From NCBI GenBank assembly GCA_020796225.1, contig CM036767.1, forward strand, positions 22,388,927 through 22,452,926: a stretch of 64,000 nucleotides of DNA, given 5' to 3'. Under the pieces are notes generated by a model. The model did not search any database and was not told the DNA's origin. It saw only the letters and a list, made by a program, of their open reading frames with translations. The DNA is from Arion vulgaris. Its lineage: Eukaryota > Mollusca > Gastropoda > Stylommatophora > Arionidae. Each line of letters starts with the position of its first letter. Within the stretch, counting starts at the first letter, position 1. Below are positions 42,169 to 53,854 of this stretch, piece after piece. The translations under genes and the position numbers were made by a program.

Positions 42169-42638
42169 CTGATAACTTTATGAGCGAAATGCGACCATCT
42201 TACTCTATGCGACTGAAATCCTCGAAACCGTCGTACATGTTATCTCTCTCATGTTCTCTTGTTGCACTCAGTCAAATGACATGTTTATATTTCAATAATA
42301 ATACAAACTTCCGGTGAGGATTCTCTACGTTAAAAATATATTTGAAGAAATGCCCAGCTTGAAATCAGTTTCTAAAGCTAATGTTACAGATATCCAGGAG
42401 TTTTGATATTTGAAGAAAAGAAAACATGGGTACCGCCCTTATATGCTACATGTGTTTCTACAATTATAAATGATTTGGAATGTAGATAACGTTCTCATAG
42501 CACCACCATATCTGATGGATATATACTGGAAATTGGAACTAATGTTTGATTTAATTAATGACATAATTGTACCTTCCTATCTAAAGTCTGTTTTTGTATT
42601 CTGTAAAATTACCGTTGCACAGGAAATGTTAACAAACA
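42169..42638. other. Unassigned
   Basis: AT-rich, no tandem structure or motif recognised. Confidence 0.4.
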
Positions 42639-42639
42639 A

Positions 42640-43160
42640 ATTATGATACGAATTGGCAAAACAACATCAGCTGTTATATAGTATTAAAACTAAATTACGA
42701 ATTTTCAATTCAAATGTTGTATCAATCCTAACATGCCAGCGAGAGTTGGAAAATGACTAAAGATATAGAAAACAAGTTGAATGCATTTGAAAATAGATGT
42801 CTGCTAAATATAATGAATATAAAATGGAACGAATTCAGGAGAAGTGATGAAATCAGAGAAATGTCTGGTCAACCACTAGTGACGTTATAAGAAAGAGAAG
42901 ATGGAGATATGTTGGACACACCTTGAGGAGAAATGATCAACGAATATCAAAGCAGGCATTACAGTGGGATGCACCGGGTTCAAGAAAGAGAGGATGACCT
43001 AAGGAGACCCTGCAACAAACTTTGCTGAGAGAGGAAATAAATATCGGTCTGAGTTCCATGGAGGAGATTGAGCGAGCTGCCGAGGAAAGAGCGGTATGGA
43101 GAAATTGCTTGCAGGCCCTATGTAGCATATAACGGTACGAGAGGAATTATTATTATTAAA
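42640..43160 (+). mobile_element. LINE family D ORF2 C-terminus, uninterrupted copy
   Basis: Reference D copy: 'LYSIKTKLRIFNSNVVSILT', 'LLNIMNIKWNEFRRSDEI', 'REMSGQPLVT', 'RKRRWRYVGHTLRRNDQ', 'RISKQALQWDAPGSRKRG', 'PKETLQQTLLREE' and 'EEIERAAEERAVWRNCLQ', ending 'CSI' and stop near 43130. 'RRWRYVGH' and 'GRP..TL' are the standard RTE C-terminal motifs. A few frameshifts and one in-frame stop. Confidence 0.9.
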
Positions 43161-43235
43161 ACTACCGTACTTTGTTTTTCTGTGTTTCGTCATTGCTACA
43201 TAGTTTTTTGGCAGTCTTCCTTTATATCTCAAGTC
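43158..43235 (+). mobile_element. Penelope 3'-terminal scrap (copy P3)
   Basis: 'aaaactaccgtactttgttt', 'tctgtgtttcgtcattgct' and 'ggcagtcttcc' match the last 70 bp of P1 and P2. It directly follows the LINE D end. Confidence 0.65.
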
Positions 43236-43329
43236 TGTGTCATAAATAGCTTGTTCTGAGCATAACTTTGGTACCCTACAGCCGTCATGTACAAATCATC
43301 AGTTACATTCTGAATTCATCTTCTTCATT

Positions 43330-43710
43330 TTACATATCAACATACGTCAATATTCTTATTTTGATTTGTAGTATCAGCCAGTTTTCTTTGATTCTGTGTT
43401 TTGTTTCTGCATATATATATAATTGTTCTTTTCTCTGACCATGATATACGGAAGAATCTTTTGTAACACTTATATTCAAGTACACACATGCGTTTCCACT
43501 GTATTGTTAAATGTCCATGCTTCACGGCCATACGTTGCCACTGGGAATTGCATGCTCTTAGTATTCTTAGCTTTGTTTTCATGTCAGTCCCATTTCATAC
43601 TGTTTTTAGTTGTTTAATTTTGTGTAAAGCCATGTTTGTTATCCTTTTAATTTCCTTCATCCCATTTCCATTTGTTGTTAGCAGTGAACCATATATTTAA
43701 AACTGTTCAC
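43330..43710 (-). mobile_element. LINE ORF2 C-terminal remnant (family O)
   Basis: Minus-strand frame with 'KTKLRILRACNSQWQRMAVK' and 'LEYKCYKRFFRISWSEKRT', the 'fE.KCyRkiLrIsW.ekRT' block after the LINE RT domain. The rest is decayed. Confidence 0.72.
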
Positions 43711-43945
43711 AATTTCTATATTCTCTCCGTTGATAAAAATATCTTTCGTTATGCTTGTTTTAAAGTCTGTGTATTTAGTTACAATTAGAAATAGGATAAA
43801 ATATTGATAGCAATGTAATGACATAATATTAGTCTCAAGAGATAATAGATAAGTTAAGCCTGTGTTTCAATGGAAACATTAAATTGTAATGAGACCAAGT
43901 CAGAATAGGGTTTTTTTTTGTTTTTTTAAATTAACAGAAAACAAT
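43711..43945. other. Unassigned
   Basis: AT-rich; ends with a T-rich run. No feature. Confidence 0.4.
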
Positions 43946-43947
43946 TT

Positions 43948-44130
43948 TCGTCTTCTTCTTCTGTAAACGCTCCACATCGACCACATATTAAATCACTCTT
44001 TGTGGTTTGTATGTGATCTGAGCCTAAGAGCGATTGTGCGTTGTGCCAAGTTATGTGCCTATGGTGCCTAGGCCAGCACATCCGATTTCTTGCCACGCTT
44101 TTTATTTACTAGGGTAGCTTTCCCTAGTGC
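43948..44130 (-). mobile_element. SINE-like element C (copy C5), 5'-truncated
   Basis: 'cgtcttcttcttctgtaaac' tail, 'atcactctttgtggtttgta', 'cctaggccagcacatccgat' and 'tactagggtagctttcccta', then stops inside the element. Confidence 0.82.
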
Positions 44131-44209
44131 TGATGGACGGATGGGACGGATAGGTTTGCCACTTGGACGTCATCTTACTTAGTGTATGCATTGTCATTAT
44201 TTGTTTTTT

Positions 44210-44625
44210 AAATAAACAAATTTCTTGAAAATATTTTTAAACCCCACCCACCCTGCATCGGGGAGTGGATTTCATAAGAAGTGCAAGGAATGCCAAACTA
44301 TAACATATAGCATATGATGTACATATCATCCATAATTATAGCGTGAACCTCCACTTTTTGTCTAAACTATATATAAGCAGAGATGTTGTGCTGTTCTAAT
44401 TTGACAATTTTGTTTAAAAAAATGGAAGGGTAATATTGCAAGAGCTATATTTACATAACCAATTGGGTTACACATTTTTGTGTGGTTCACGCTTTAATTA
44501 TGGGTGGTATGTACATCATATGCTGGTTTGGCATTCTTTGCACTTCTTATGTTAGTGAAATCCACTACACGGTGCAGGAAGAAGTGTGTGTAGGGGCTAA
44601 AATATTTTCAATAAATGTTTAATGT
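44210..44625. mobile_element. Foldback or MITE-like palindromic element
   Basis: Left arm (44210-44350) has 'gaaaatatttttaaacccc', 'gtggatttcataagaagtgc', 'atgatgtacatatcatccat' and 'aattatagcgtgaacc'. The right arm (44483-44622) is its reverse complement with moderate divergence ('ggttcacgctttaattatgg', 'gtacatcatatgctggtttg', 'cacttcttatg', 'aaaatattttcaataa'). The loop is about 130 bp and AT-rich. No transposase. The design fits a non-autonomous foldback DNA transposon. Confidence 0.75.
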
Positions 44626-44679
44626 TTGAAAATAAATAATTTCCATGCATACAATAATTGTTGATAGATTCATTGATTA

Positions 44680-45098
44680 ATTGATAATAATACCATCTTC
44701 ACTACACTTCGGTGAGTAGCCATGTGTGCTTCGATCTCTTTCTTACATAGGAAGATCTCAGCGGCAACGCACGAATTCCATAGCACCGGCGAGTATCCCA
44801 GATGTAATTTTGAAGATGGTGAAGATATTTTGTAGGAATTTTAATTTTAATCTTTTCTGATGAATTTTGCCCGGGCAGCGGCTTTCCAGCCTGCTCTTCT
44901 CAATTTTGAACTGCCAAGGATTATTTTACATGCTCAAATTGAACACGGGACCTACGTTTTATCGTCCGCCTCCGACAGGACAAGGAACTCGATCTCACTA
45001 CAGAAAAATATCCTGATGGCTCCATGAGGGAACTAAACTGATACTTTTGGTAGGAGAGACGAGAATCTAACCTTTATGTCACAGAGACTCCTAAACGT
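44680..45098 (-). mobile_element. SINE family B (copy B6), near full length
   Basis: Minus strand, uninterrupted: TTGA-type tail, 'ccatcttcactacacttcgg', 'agcaccggcgagtatccc', 'cgggcagcggctttccagcc', 'gaacacgggacctacgtttt', 'caaggaactcgatctcac' and head 'gtcacagagactcc'. It serves as the reference for the split copy B5. Confidence 0.88.
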
Positions 45099-45109
45099 TG
45101 TTTATTATC

Positions 45110-45350
45110 AACCGCAGCAATGTCTTTTTCAACATGTGACCAACTGGTATGGATTTATCAACCGCAGCAATGTCTTTTTCAACATGTGACCAACTGGTAT
45201 GGATTTATCAACATCAGCAATGTCTTTTTCAACATCTGACCAACTGGTATGGATTTATCAACAGCAGCAATGTCTTTTCAACATGTGACCAACTGGTATG
45301 GATTTATCAACAAGCAGCCCGCAAATGTCTTCTTTCAACATGTGACCAAA
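45110..45350 (+). repeat. 50-bp repeat, about 5 units
   Basis: 'caaccgcagcaatgtctttt' and 'accaactggtatggatttat'. Begins at the SINE B6 head. Confidence 0.95.
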
Positions 45351-45464
45351 TTGTATGACAATATGTTTGTTAGTTTTTGTCTGTTAATTAAACCAAACAA
45401 CACTGTTCCTGCTGGGTCAGCTAAGCTCAAAGTTTCATCTTATCACAGACGTTTTGAGCCAGTT
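45351..45464. other. Spacer
   Basis: Short interval between two arrays; its last bases 'gttgagattctacgtaacaa' are already the next unit. Confidence 0.5.
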
Positions 45465-48400
45465 GAGATTCTACGTAACAAAGATAAGAACATGTTACAG
45501 TTGATATTCTACATAACAAAGATAAGAACATGTTACAGTTAAGATTCTATGTAACAAAGATAAGAACATGTTACAGTTAAGATTCTATGTAACAAAGATA
45601 AGAATATGTTACAGTTAAGATTCTACATAACAAAGATAAGAACATGTTACAGTTGAGATTCTACGTAACAAAGATAAGAACATGTTACAGTTAAGATTCT
45701 ACGTAACAAAGATAAGAACATGTTACAGTTAAGATTCTACGTAACAAAGATAAGAACATGTTACAGTTGAGATTCTACATAACAAAGATAAGAACATGTT
45801 ACAGTTAAGATTCTACATAACAAAGATAAGAACATGTTACAGTTAAGATTCTACATAACAAAGATAAGAACATGTTACAGTTGAGATTCTACATAACAAA
45901 GATAAGAACATGTTACAGTTGAGATTCTACATAACAAAGATAAGAACATGTTACAGTTGAGATTCTACGTAACAAAGATAAGAACATGTTACAGTTAAGA
46001 TTCTACATAACAAAGATAAGAACATGTTACAGTTGAGATTCTACGTAACAAAGATAAGAACATGTTACAGTTAAGATTCTACATAACAAAGATAAGAACA
46101 TGTTACAGTTGAGATTCTACGTAACAAAGATAAGAACATGTTACAGTTAAGATTCTACATAACAAAGATAAGAACATGTTACAGTTAAGATTCTACATAA
46201 CAAAGATAAGAACATGTTACAGTTAAGATTCTACGTAACAAAGATAAGAACATGTTACAGTTGAGATTCTACATAACAAAGATAAGAACATGTTACAGTT
46301 GAGATTCTACGTAACAAAGATAAGAACATGTTACAGTTAAGATTCTACATAACAAAGATAAGAACATGTTACAGTTGAGATTCTACATAACAAAGATAAG
46401 AACATGTTACAGTTAAGATTCTACGTAACAAAGATAAGAACATGTTACAGTTGAGATTCTACATAACAAAGATAAGAACATGTTACAGTTGAGATTCTAC
46501 GTAACAAAGATAAGAACATGTTACAGTTGAGATTCTACATAACAAAGATAAGAACATGTTACAGTTGAGATTCTACGTAACAAAGATAAGAACATGTTAC
46601 AGTTGAGATTCTACGTAACAAAGATAAGAACATGTTACAGTTGAGATTCTACATAACAAAGATAAGAATATGTTACAGTTGAGATTCTACATAACAAAGA
46701 TAAGAATATGTTACAGTTAAGATTCTACATAACAAAGATAAGAATATGTTACAGTTGAGATTCTACGTAACAAAGATAAGAACATGTTACAGTTAAGATT
46801 CTACATAACAAAGATAAGAACATGTTACAGTTGAGATTCTACGTAACAAAGATAAGAACATGTTACAGTTGAGATTCTACGTAACAAAGATAAGAACATG
46901 TTACAGTTGAGATTCTACGTAACAAAGATAAGAACATGTTACAGTTGAGATTCTACATAACAAAGATAAGAATATGTTACAGTTAAGATTCTACATAACA
47001 AAGATAAGAATATGTTACAGTTGAGATTCTACGTAACAAAGATAAGAACATGTTACAGTTAAGATTCTACGTAACAAAGATAAGAACATGTTACAGTTGA
47101 GATTCTACGTAACAAAGATAAGAACATGTTACAGTTGAGATTCTACGTAACAAAGATAAGAACATGTTACAGTTGAGATTCTATGTAACAAAGATAAGAA
47201 TATGTTACAGTTGAGATTCTATGTAACAAAGATAAGAATATGTTACAGTTGAGATTCTACGTAACAAAGATAAGAATATGTTACAGTTGAGATTCTACAT
47301 AACAAAGATAAGAATATGTTACAGTTAAGATTCTACGTAACAAAGATAAGAATATGTTACAGTTGAGATTCTACATAACAAAGATAAGAACATGTTACAG
47401 TTAAGATTCTACGTAACAAAGATAAGAATATGTTACAGTTAAGATTCTACGTAACAAAGATAAGAACATGTTACAGTTAAGATTCTACGTAACAAAGATA
47501 AGAATGTGTTACAGTTGAGATTCTACGTAACAAAGATAAGAATATGTTACAGTTAAGATTCTACGTAACAAAGATAAGAACATGTTACAGTTGAGATTCT
47601 ATGTAACAAAGATAAGAATATGTTACAGTTGAGATTCTATGTAACAAAGATAAGAACATGTTACAGTTAAGATTCTATGTAACAAAGATAAGAACATGTT
47701 ACAGTTGAGATTCTACGTAACAAAGATAAGAATATGTTACAGTTAAGATTCTACGTAACAAAGATAAGAACATGTTACAGTTGAGATTCTATGTAACAAA
47801 GATAAGAATATGTTACAGTTGAGATTCTATGTAACAAAGATAAGAATATGTTACAGTTAAGATTCTACGTAACAAAGATAAGAACATGTTACAGTTGAGA
47901 TTCTATGTAACAAAGATAAGAATATGTTACAGTTAAGATTCTACGTAACAAAGATAAGAATATGTTACAGTTAAGATTCTACGTAACAAAGATAAGAATA
48001 TGTTACAGTTAAGATTCTATGTAACAAAGATAAGAATATGTTACAGTTAAGATTCTATGTAACAAAGATAAGAATATGTTACAGTTGAGATTCTATGTAA
48101 CAAAGATAAGAATATGTTACAGTTAAGATTCTATGTAACAAAGATAAGAATATGTTACAGTTGAGATTCTATGTAACAAAGATAAGAATATGTTACAGTT
48201 AAGATTCTATGTAACAAAGATAAGAATATGTTACAGTTGAGATTCTATGTAACAAAGATAAGAATATGTTACAGTTAAGATTCTACGTAACAAAGATAAG
48301 AACATGTTACAGTTGAGATTCTATGTAACAAAGATAAGAATATGTTACAGTTAAGATTCTACGTAACAAAGATAAGAACATGTTACAGTTAAGATTCTAC

Positions 48401-49110
48401 ATAACAAAGATAAGAACATGTTACAGTTAAGATTCTACGTAACAAAGATAAGAACATGTTACAGTTGAGATTCTATGTAACAAAGATAAGAATATGTTAC
48501 AGTTAAGATTCTACGTAACAAAGATAAGAACATGTTACAGTTAAGATTCTACATAACAAAGATAAGAACATGTTACAGTTGAGATTCTATGTAACAAAGA
48601 TAAGAACATGTTACAGTTGAGATTCTATGTAACAAAGATAAGAACATGTTACAGTTGAGATTCTATGTAACAAAGATAAGAACATGTTACAGTTGAGATT
48701 CTATGTAACAAAGATAAGAATATGTTACAGTTGAGATTCTACATAACAAAGATAAGAACATGTTACAGTTGAGATTCTACGTAACAAAGATAAGAACATG
48801 TTACAGTTGAGATTCTACATAACAAAGATAAGAACATGTTACAGTTGAGATTCTACATAACAAAGATAAGAACATGTTACAGTTAAGATTCTACATAACA
48901 AAGATAAGAACATGTTACAGTTAAGATTCTACATAACAAAGATAAGAATATGTTACAGTTAAGATTCTACGTAACAAAGATAAGAATATGTTACAGTTAA
49001 GATTCTACGTAACAAAGATAAGAATATGTTACAGTTAAGATTCTACGTAACAAAGATAAGAATATGTTACAGTTAAGATTCTATGTAACAAAGATAAGAA
49101 TATGTTACAA
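45465..49110 (+). repeat. 36-bp satellite-like array, about 101 units
   Basis: Units 'gattctacgtaacaaagata' plus 'agaacatgttacagtt'. Length is almost invariant; variation is limited to A/G (taagat or tgagat), acgtaa, acataa or atgtaa, and aacatg or aatatg. 'acataa' and 'aacatg' dominate the left half, 'atgtaa' and 'aatatg' the middle right. Stops in every frame, so no long frame here. Confidence 0.98.
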
Positions 49111-49328
49111 AGTGAAAAATATCGAGTGACATTTTGTTTCATATCCATGGTGTGGGATATTACTTATTTAACTCATACAATACGATAAGCCACATGAGAA
49201 GACGGTCGGTTAGTACCAATTCCCCGATAAGCCATTTCACCAAAGAAAATGTTTTATTTCAGAAACTATTCACACCATCAATTTGATAATTCTTTGCGGA
49301 ATACATTAGTTTCATTTATAAATATAAA
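49111..49328. other. Unassigned
   Basis: No recognised feature. Confidence 0.4.
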
Positions 49329-49329
49329 T

Positions 49330-49590
49330 TTTTTCATCTTCTTCTTCACACGTTCCATATAGACCACTTGTGTGATTTGTATGTGATCTGAGTCTAAGAG
49401 CAACTGGATGTTATGTCACTTATGCGTCTACAAGTAGGCCAGCAGATCCGATTTCTGCGATGCTATTTATTTACTAGAGTAGCTGTCCTAGGTCCTACAT
49501 TAATCGCCTCTTACGACATGCCTTGAAAGGTTGTAGTGGTACTATTCTTTACTTCACTTGCGGGCCCCGGCACCGCATGGGAGATATAGA
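49330..49590 (-). mobile_element. SINE-like element C (copy C6)
   Basis: 'catcttcttcttcacacgtt', 'tgtgatttgtatgtgatctg', 'acaagtaggccagcagatcc', 'cgcctcttacgacatgcctt' and 'gggccccggcaccgcatggg'. Its 5' end adjoins the 43-bp array. Confidence 0.85.
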
Positions 49591-49596
49591 TTTCAA

Positions 49597-51806
49597 CTGT
49601 GTTCATTATAATATTTGTAGTAATAATCTGGAGTTTAACATAGTAACATTATAATATTTGTAGTAATAATCTGGAGTTTAACATAGTAACATTATAATAT
49701 TTGTAGGAATAATCTGGAGTTTAACATAGTAACATTATAATATTTGTAGTAATAATCTGATGTTTAACATAGTAATGTTATAATATTTGTAGTAATAATT
49801 TTGTGTTTAACATAGTAATGTTACAATATTTGTAGTAATAATCTGATGTTTAACATAGTAATAATATAATATTTGTAGTAATAATCTGGAGTTTAACACA
49901 GTAATGTTATAATATATGTAGTAATAATCTGATGTTTAACATAGTAATGTTATAATATATGTAGTAATAATCTGGTGTTTAACATATTAACATTTTAATA
50001 TATGTAGTAATAATCTGATGTTTAACATAGTAATGTTATAATATATGTAGTAATAATCTGATGTTTAACATAGTAATGTTATAATATTTGCAGTAATAAT
50101 CTGGTGTTTAACATAGTAACATTATAATATATGTAGTAATAATCTGATGTTTAACATAGTAACATTATACTATATGTAGTAATAATCTGATGTTTAACAT
50201 AGTAATGTTATAATATTTGTAGTAATAATCTGGTGTTTAACATAGTAACAGTATAATATATGTAGTAATAATCTGGTGTTTAAAATAGTAACATTATAAT
50301 ATATGTAGTAATAATCTGATGTTTAACATAGTAATGTTATGATATATGTAGTAATAATCTGATGTTTAACATAGTAATGTTATAATATTTGTAGTAATAA
50401 TCTGGTATTTAACATAGTAACATTATAATATATGTAGTAATAATCTGATGTTTAACATAGTAATGTTATAATATATGTAGTAATAATCTGATGTTTAACA
50501 TAGTAATGTTATAATATATCTAGTAATAATCTGATGTTTAACATAGTAATGTTTTAATGTTTGTAGTAATAATCTGGTATTTAACATAGTAACATTATAA
50601 TATATGTAGTAATAATCTGATGTTTAACATAGTAATGTTATAATATATGTAGTAATAATCTGATGTTTAACATAGCAATGTTATAATATATGTAGTAATA
50701 ATCTGATGTTTAACATAGTAATGTTATAATATATGTAGTAATAATCTGGTGTTTAACATATTAACATTTTAATATATGTAGTAATAATCTGATGTTTAAC
50801 ATAGTAATGTTATAATATATGTAGTAATAATCTGATGTTTAACATAGTAATGTTATACTATTTGTAGTAATAATCTGGTGTTTAACATAGTAACATTATA
50901 ATATATGTAGTAATAATCTGATGTTTAACATAGTAATGTTATGATATATGTAGTAATAATCTGATGTTTAACATAGTAATGTTATAATATTTGTAGTAAT
51001 AATCTGGTATTTAACATAGTAACATTATAATATATGTAGTAATAATCTGATGTTTAACATAGTAACATTATAATATATGTAGTAATAATCTGGTATTTAA
51101 CATAGTAACATTATAATATATGTAGTAATAATCTGATGTTTAACATAGTAATGTTATAATATATGTAGTAATAATCTGATGTTTAACATAGTAATGTTAT
51201 AATATATCTAGTAATAATCTGATGTTTAACATAGTAATGTTATAATATTTGTAGTAATAATCTGGTATTTAACATAGTAACATTATAATATATGTAGTAA
51301 TAATCTGATGTTTAACATAGTAATGTTATAATATATGTAGTAATAATCTGATGTTTAACATAGCAATGTTATAATATATGTAGTAATAATCTGATGTTTA
51401 ACATAGTAATGTTATAATATATGTAGTAATAATCTGGTGTTTAACATATTAACATTTTAATATATGTAGTAATAATCTGATGTTTAACATAGTAATGTTA
51501 TAATATATGTAGTAATAATCTGATGTTTAACATAGTAATGTTATACTATTTGTAGTAATAATCTGGTGTTTAACATAGTAACATTATAATATATGTAGTA
51601 ATAATCTGATGTTTAACATAGTAATGTTATAATATTTGTAGTAATAATCTGGTGTTTAACATAGTAACATTATAATATATGTAGTAATAATCTGATGTTT
51701 AACATAGCAATGTTATAATATATGTAGTAATAATCTGATGTTTAACATAGTAATGTTATAATATTTGTAGTAATAATCTGGTGTTTAACATAGTAATGTT
51801 ATAATA
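49597..51806 (+). repeat. 43-bp satellite-like array, about 51 units, with higher-order copying
   Basis: Units contain 'tttgtagtaataatctggtg' and 'tttaacatagtaacattata' (variants tatgtag, ctgatg and agtaatg). Marker variants repeat 688 bp apart (16 units): 'atatatcta' at 50513 and 51201, 'catagcaatg' at 50671 and 51359, 'aacatattaac' at 50755 and 51443. The right part therefore includes a block copy. Confidence 0.97.
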
Positions 51807-51824
51807 TATTTTGTTCTTTTCTTT

Positions 51825-51945
51825 TGTACTTCTATGCTTTTTTTGGCGTTAGGCGTAGCAGGTTTAACTGATGATCGGTTCCGAGATAGTGCACGCTCGG
51901 TCGCTTGATATGCTGTGCTATTGTATACATTTCGTTATCGTACGA
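51825..51945 (-). mobile_element. LINE family H 3' terminus
   Basis: Minus strand 'gcatatcaagcgaccgagcg', 'tgcactatctcggaaccgat', 'cagttaaacctgctacgcct' matches 25.46-25.55 kb almost base for base, including the stop codon and UTR. It starts right after the 43-bp array. Confidence 0.85.
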
Positions 51946-52014
51946 AATTCTATTCCTTCCTTTGCGTTCCCGGGAAATTCTATTCTAAACTCCGCACGTA
52001 AAAAAACGGGGTTT

Positions 52015-52510
52015 TAGTATGTGTATCATAATCAAGGTGCGTATCCTTTATATGCCGTTGCTGTCTTTGTAGCGCATCTAAAATTAACTCTATCTCTTGC
52101 CAGTTCACCCACTTCACCGATGGTCATATTCATGGTTTCTTTAATATCAAGTAGCCATCTTCTTCTTGGTCTGCCTCTGCGTCCTACGACCCAGCCCTCT
52201 AATACTGTTCTCTCCAGGCCATTGTGACGCTTGATGTGAACCATAATTATCGAATCATAATTTTTCTGTATAGTATATTGTTTATCAGCCTATTGCTTTT
52301 AACATTCAGTCCTTTCAGGACATCAGTGTTCTTCCTTTTTTTTTGTCCATGGTATTCGAAGGATCTTTCTGTAGCATTTCGTTTCGAAGGACTGAATTTT
52401 GTTCTTGTTGTTTGTGTAATGATCCATGATTCACAACCACTGGAAAAAATGCATGTTCTCAGTATTTTTAATGGTAATATTTGTCTTGTGCTTTGCAACA
52501 TATTCTTCAT
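52015..52510 (-). mobile_element. LINE ORF2 C-terminus, same family as 1.9-2.5 kb
   Basis: Minus strand: 'GCESWIITQTTRTKFSPSK', 'KNTDVLKGLNVKSNRLI' and 'NNILYRKI', then in a second frame 'VHIKRHNGLERTVLEGW', 'RRGRPRRRWLLDIKETM', 'NMTIGEVGELARDRVNF' and 'TATAYKGYAP'. One frameshift near 52245. It is better preserved than the 1.9-kb copy and shows the intact order of motifs. Confidence 0.87.
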
Positions 52511-52745
52511 AGTTTAGTATGCGTATACTAAGAGTTAATCCCATTATACAGTATTGAAACATACTCGATTTATTTTGCCGAATGTTTATCATTGTATATG
52601 TCAGACAAATATAGAGCTAGATATTGTGCACTGGTTTTGTTTCCGACTGTGTCACCTGAGCAAATAAACTAAGATTAAATGCTAGATTCACATGTGGGGG
52701 GACAAATATTCTTTAAGACTGCTCCAAGAAACTGATTAGTTGGTA
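52511..52745. other. Unassigned
   Basis: No recognised feature. Confidence 0.4.
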
Positions 52746-52747
52746 TG

Positions 52748-53360
52748 ATAGGGACATCTTCATTGCACTTATGTGAATAAATACCTCCTGGTCGCTGTGG
52801 CGTAATTGTTAGGTGCTGGTCTCTCGTACCAACGGTACAAGGTTCGCTCCCTCGTAGAACTAGGGGGCCATCGTCATTACACTTATGTGAATAAACATCT
52901 CCTGGTCTCTGTGGCGTAAATGTTAGGTGCTGGTCTCTCGTACCAACGGTACAAGGTTTGCTCCCTCGTAGAACTAGGGGGCCATCGTCATTACACTTAG
53001 GTGAATAAACATCTCGTGGTCTCTGTGGCGTAGTGGTTAGGAGCTTGTCTTTCGTGACAAAGATACCAGGTTCGCTTCCTCGTAAAGCCATAGGGATATT
53101 TTTTTCAGAGATCCCTGATTTCAGTGTAGGTGATATCGAGTTCCTAGACCTATCGGAGACGGATGATAAAACGTAGGTCCCGTGCTCAATTTGAGTACGT
53201 AAAAGAACGCTTGACAATTCAAAATCGAGAACAGCAGGCTGGAAATCCGCTGCCCGGGCAATATTCATTAGAAAAGATTAAAAATAAATAACCTACAAAA
53301 ATATTTTCATCATCTTCAAAATTACACCGGGGAGCCTCACCGGTGCTACGGAATAAGAGG
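52748..53360 (+). mobile_element. SINE family B (copy B7) with triplicated 115-bp head
   Basis: The tRNA-like head ('ggtctctgtggcgtaaatgt', 'gtaccaacggtacaaggttc', 'gctccctcgtagaactaggg') occurs three times (starts about 52753, 52867 and 52982). Each is preceded by 'ccatcgtcattacacttatg', the reverse complement of the SINE B tail. After the third head the normal body follows ('gagttcctagacctatcgga', 'cggatgataaaacgtaggtc', 'caccggtgctacgga') to about 53352. A box of the last head: TGGCGTAGTGG. Confidence 0.87.
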
Positions 53361-53470
53361 CACAAAAATTACTTATTTTATTATAATGTCATTTCATCAC
53401 AACACTCTTGGAGAACTTTCCACTTTTGAGCAATTAACTGTCAACAAACTGTTTGTTTGATAAAGATCTG
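53361..53470. other. Spacer
   Basis: AT-rich; no feature. Confidence 0.4.
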
Positions 53471-53850
53471 TATTTTCGATCGCATGTACTCAACGCACTA
53501 CATTGCTATGCTTCTTAATACTGTATTCTCTCATGCTCCATAGTGTATATGTATATGTTAAATATATTTATGCTTTGCATATATCTGATGATTATTGTTT
53601 ATCTTCTTTTTTCCATTCCTAGTGTTTCGCATCTATTTCGTTTTTCGTTACATATTTCTATTTTAGTGCCGTAATGGATTTATTATCAAATTGTATGTGT
53701 TATGTCTGTCGTTTAAAATGTGAATTTCTTCCCTTCTGGTGTATTCTTTGCTTGATATAGACCTTGTGGTCAAAACATCGCTGTGTATTGTTATTGTTTG
53801 TTGTACTTTGTCAAACTTCAGTACTTTGTTTTTATCACGTGTTAGACACA
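53471..53850 (+). mobile_element. Penelope-like element 3' UTR (copy P4)
   Basis: 'gtactcaacgcactacattg', 'ctatgcttcttaatactg', then the shared UTR ending 'cagtactttgtttttatcac'. Only the last ten codons of the ORF remain ('LNALHCYAS'-like). Confidence 0.8.
53751..53776 (+). ncRNA. Hammerhead-like core, copy 3
   Basis: CTTGAT, stem GACC/GGTC fully Watson-Crick paired (copy 1 has GGCC/GGTC with a G-T pair), then AAAAC in place of GAAAC. Confidence 0.3.
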
Positions 53851-53854
53851 TCAA

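Noticed and set aside
45465..49110. CRISPR array
   Set aside because: Regular 36-bp spacing looks similar, but there are no unique spacers: units are contiguous. The context is animal and there are no cas genes.
52021..52517. Plus-strand frames at 52.0-52.5 kb
   Set aside because: Antisense shadows of the LINE ORF2 on the minus strand, which carries the recognisable motifs.
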